NCBI RefSeq assembly: GCF_001636425.1
Contig: NZ_KV440953.1
Location: forward strand, 2,306,847 to 2,370,846
Source of the DNA: Heyndrickxia acidicola
GTDB taxonomy: Bacteria; Bacillota; Bacilli; Bacillales; Bacillaceae_C
Direction of reading: 5' to 3'
DNA: 64,000 nucleotides
The translations under genes and the position numbers were made by a program. Shown here piece after piece: positions 62,524 through 64,000 of the stretch. The notes below the pieces were generated by a model. The model was given only the letters and a program-made list of their open reading frames with translations. It did not search any database and was not told where the DNA came from. Each line of letters opens with the position of its first letter. Positions within the stretch are counted from its first letter, which is position 1.

Positions 62524-63500
62524 TCATAACTTTAATTCAATGAATGACCGGGTATATTTTTTGGTAAAATAATTTCCCAGTAATAAGCAAATGATTCCTG
62601 AAAAAATCAGCAGCAGCAAATAATTTTGCGAGTAACCATTAAGGGAGTCATCGAGCCTCTATCGTTTTAATAATAAAGCCATGCAGCAGATAAACTATAA
62701 GGTTCTTTGCCCAATAACCGTTAATTTAAATTCTGCCTTTGGTACAAGCGATAGAAATCCGAAGGTTACATCAAAGGCAGTGCATATTGGCCTGCACGTA
62801 TAAATCCATCCCAGAAATGTTCCTCCCCCATTCCCGCATAAGACTGTGAGCCTAACAGCCAGGGCACTGCATCCTTAGGAAAAGCAACTCCAAAAACCAC
62901 TAGCGTCACTGAAATGATAGTCAGTCCCAGCGGAAGGGAAAACTTGGATTTTTCCAGATTTTTAATATGCTCCCTATCCAGTAAAAATCCAAATAAGAAA
63001 TAAGGGAAAAACACCAGGGTCCTTGACAGACTCAAATATCCTCCAATGTTCGGAAAATAACCTGCAGCAATTCCAACTGCAAAAGCAATGGCCAATCCAT
63101 ACCAGCGTAATCTTCCAAAAACAATAAGCAGCATGTTCCAGCAAAATAGACTTAATAAAAAGCATAATGTCCAATGCGGCTGAAGTAAATTAATATTAAG
63201 TTTTGCGTCGCCACCTTTATAATAGTAGAAAAACGAATAGATCACTTGAAAAATAATATAGGGAATTAGAACTATTTTAATAGATTTAAAGAAGAAGCCT
63301 TTTTTACGGTAGCCCTTCGAATAAAATCCGGAAATAAATATAAATGCGGGCATATGAAAAAGAAAGATGACTGAATACAAAGTGAATAAAATACTATCAT
63401 TATCTTTTAACGGACTAATGACATGTCCAAAAACCACTAAAAAAATCAAGATCAATTTAGCATTATCAAAGTACTTACTTCGATTCGTAAGAGAAGCCAC
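62524..63500 (-). pseudogene. Acyltransferase-3 family membrane protein, frameshifted
   Basis: The intact 5' frame (62766-63500, 244 aa, GTG start after GGAGGGG) has the acyltransferase-3 opening: YFDNAKLILIFLVVFGHVIS and IFLFHMPAFIFISGFYSKGY, about seven helices. It stops at ALPLM. The missing C-terminus continues in other frames: DVTFGFLSLVPKAEFKLTVI then GQRTL, next VYLLHGFIIKTIEAR, then NYLLLLIFSGIICLLLGNYF to the stop at 62524. At least three frame changes, so the gene is decayed or the sequence has errors here. Confidence 0.8.
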
Positions 63501-64000
63501 TTATCCCCTCCTTGCTATAGCTTTAATGCTGTTTATTAACATCCCCCCTTCATAATCTCCTTTAATCTGTCATTCTATTTTTAAATTCAACTGAACTTCT
63601 CTCTATCTTCCGTTTTAACTTTATAATATCTGTATTACAAGAGGATTAAGGGACTGCCATTAGTATAAAAAGTCCTTTATTTTTTCGTTACAGGAAAATT
63701 AAATAGACAGGCAGCCTGTCTAAGTTTATTCACACTGCCTTAAAAATTTTTGTTTCTTAAGATACTTACAGCCTTTCTTACAAAAGGATCATGGAGCGCC
63801 ATAATTTTCATTGCAGTAAATGACCTGCAAAATATGATTATTTCGGCTTGCTGAAAAATTTGATCACGTTTGATGGATACTAAAAACCATAAAAAAGAAA
63901 TCAATGAACAGAAAATTTTGTAATGAAGATAAAAGGTCAATGAATAGGTTGATAAAGAAAAGGAATAAATTTTTCATATAGGCAATATTTTTTTTATAAT
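63501..64000. other. Right-edge stretch without a clear gene
   Basis: No gene can be supported. A 66-codon minus-strand frame (63740-63940) has a coding-like second half (AMKIMALHDPFVRKAVSILR) but no ribosome site before its ATG. Confidence 0.35.

Noticed and set aside
63740-63940. 66-codon minus-strand frame at the right edge
   Set aside because: No ribosome site and no recognisable family; kept only as a remark in the edge entry.

Overview
The window is a stretch of low-G+C, endospore-forming Bacillaceae chromosome (Bacillus sensu lato). The gene content and order closely follow the Bacillus subtilis hemEHY / ecs / hit / hpr / prsA / yha / yhe region. Spore genes are frequent: an alpha/beta SASP, YheC/YheD coat-associated proteins, two YjcZ-type mini-proteins, YhaL and ScoC. 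No tRNA, rRNA, prophage, complete insertion sequence or CRISPR array was found.

Layout, left to right. (1) 1-4.6 kb: haem synthesis genes hemE-hemH-hemY on the minus strand, with a haem monooxygenase gene (hmoB) divergent from hemE. (2) 5.4-11.8 kb: an M20 amidohydrolase, the ecsABC transporter operon, a repeat-rich 1-kb gap, then hit and trpP; trpP has a TRAP-like NAG-repeat leader. (3) 11.8-22.4 kb: a small membrane protein, yhaH, scoC/hpr, yhaI, prsA, yhaL, the exoribonuclease yhaM and the SbcCD-like pair yhaN/yhaO. (4) 22.5-28.4 kb: a histidine-rich YcgQ/YcgR permease pair, the yhaPQ ABC exporter and a TerC protein. (5) 28.4-33.2 kb: yhzC-like, yhaR with a FadR-like operator, hemZ, the HAD-like yhaX and yheA. 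(6) 33.9-39.9 kb: four consecutive YheC/YheD ATP-grasp paralogues, then yheE and a small acidic protein. (7) 40.3-49.7 kb: yxkF-like regulator, msmX, a small zinc-ribbon protein, an SASP gene, fumC, a class A penicillin-binding protein and a universal stress protein. (8) 50-64 kb: an orphan histidine kinase, small Gly-rich and YjcZ proteins, a GDSL-like protein that has lost its catalytic residues, a C26/M19 peptidase pair, CorA, an intact SGNH hydrolase, Cu/Zn SOD, AlkD, a V4R-STAS sensor, a RimJ-type acetyltransferase and a frameshifted acyltransferase-3 pseudogene.

The genes are mostly chromosomal housekeeping, stress and sporulation functions. What sets this strain apart is the intergenic DNA. 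It is loaded with at least three families of short dispersed repeats: about 15 copies or fragments of a GC-rich palindromic element, several copies of a roughly 160-bp element with AGGCT-type inverted ends, and a GCGC/ATCGGCG-type element. One composite copy sits inside the hemE-hemH operon.

I see no wholly new defence or biosynthetic system. The strongest leads are the four-gene ATP-grasp spore cluster, two apparent pseudoenzymes (YhaX without its nucleophile Asp, and a GDSL protein without Ser, Asn and His), the FadR-like site at yhaR, the 20-bp palindrome before msmX, and the two unusual sensor proteins. All names rest on sequence recognition without database searches.
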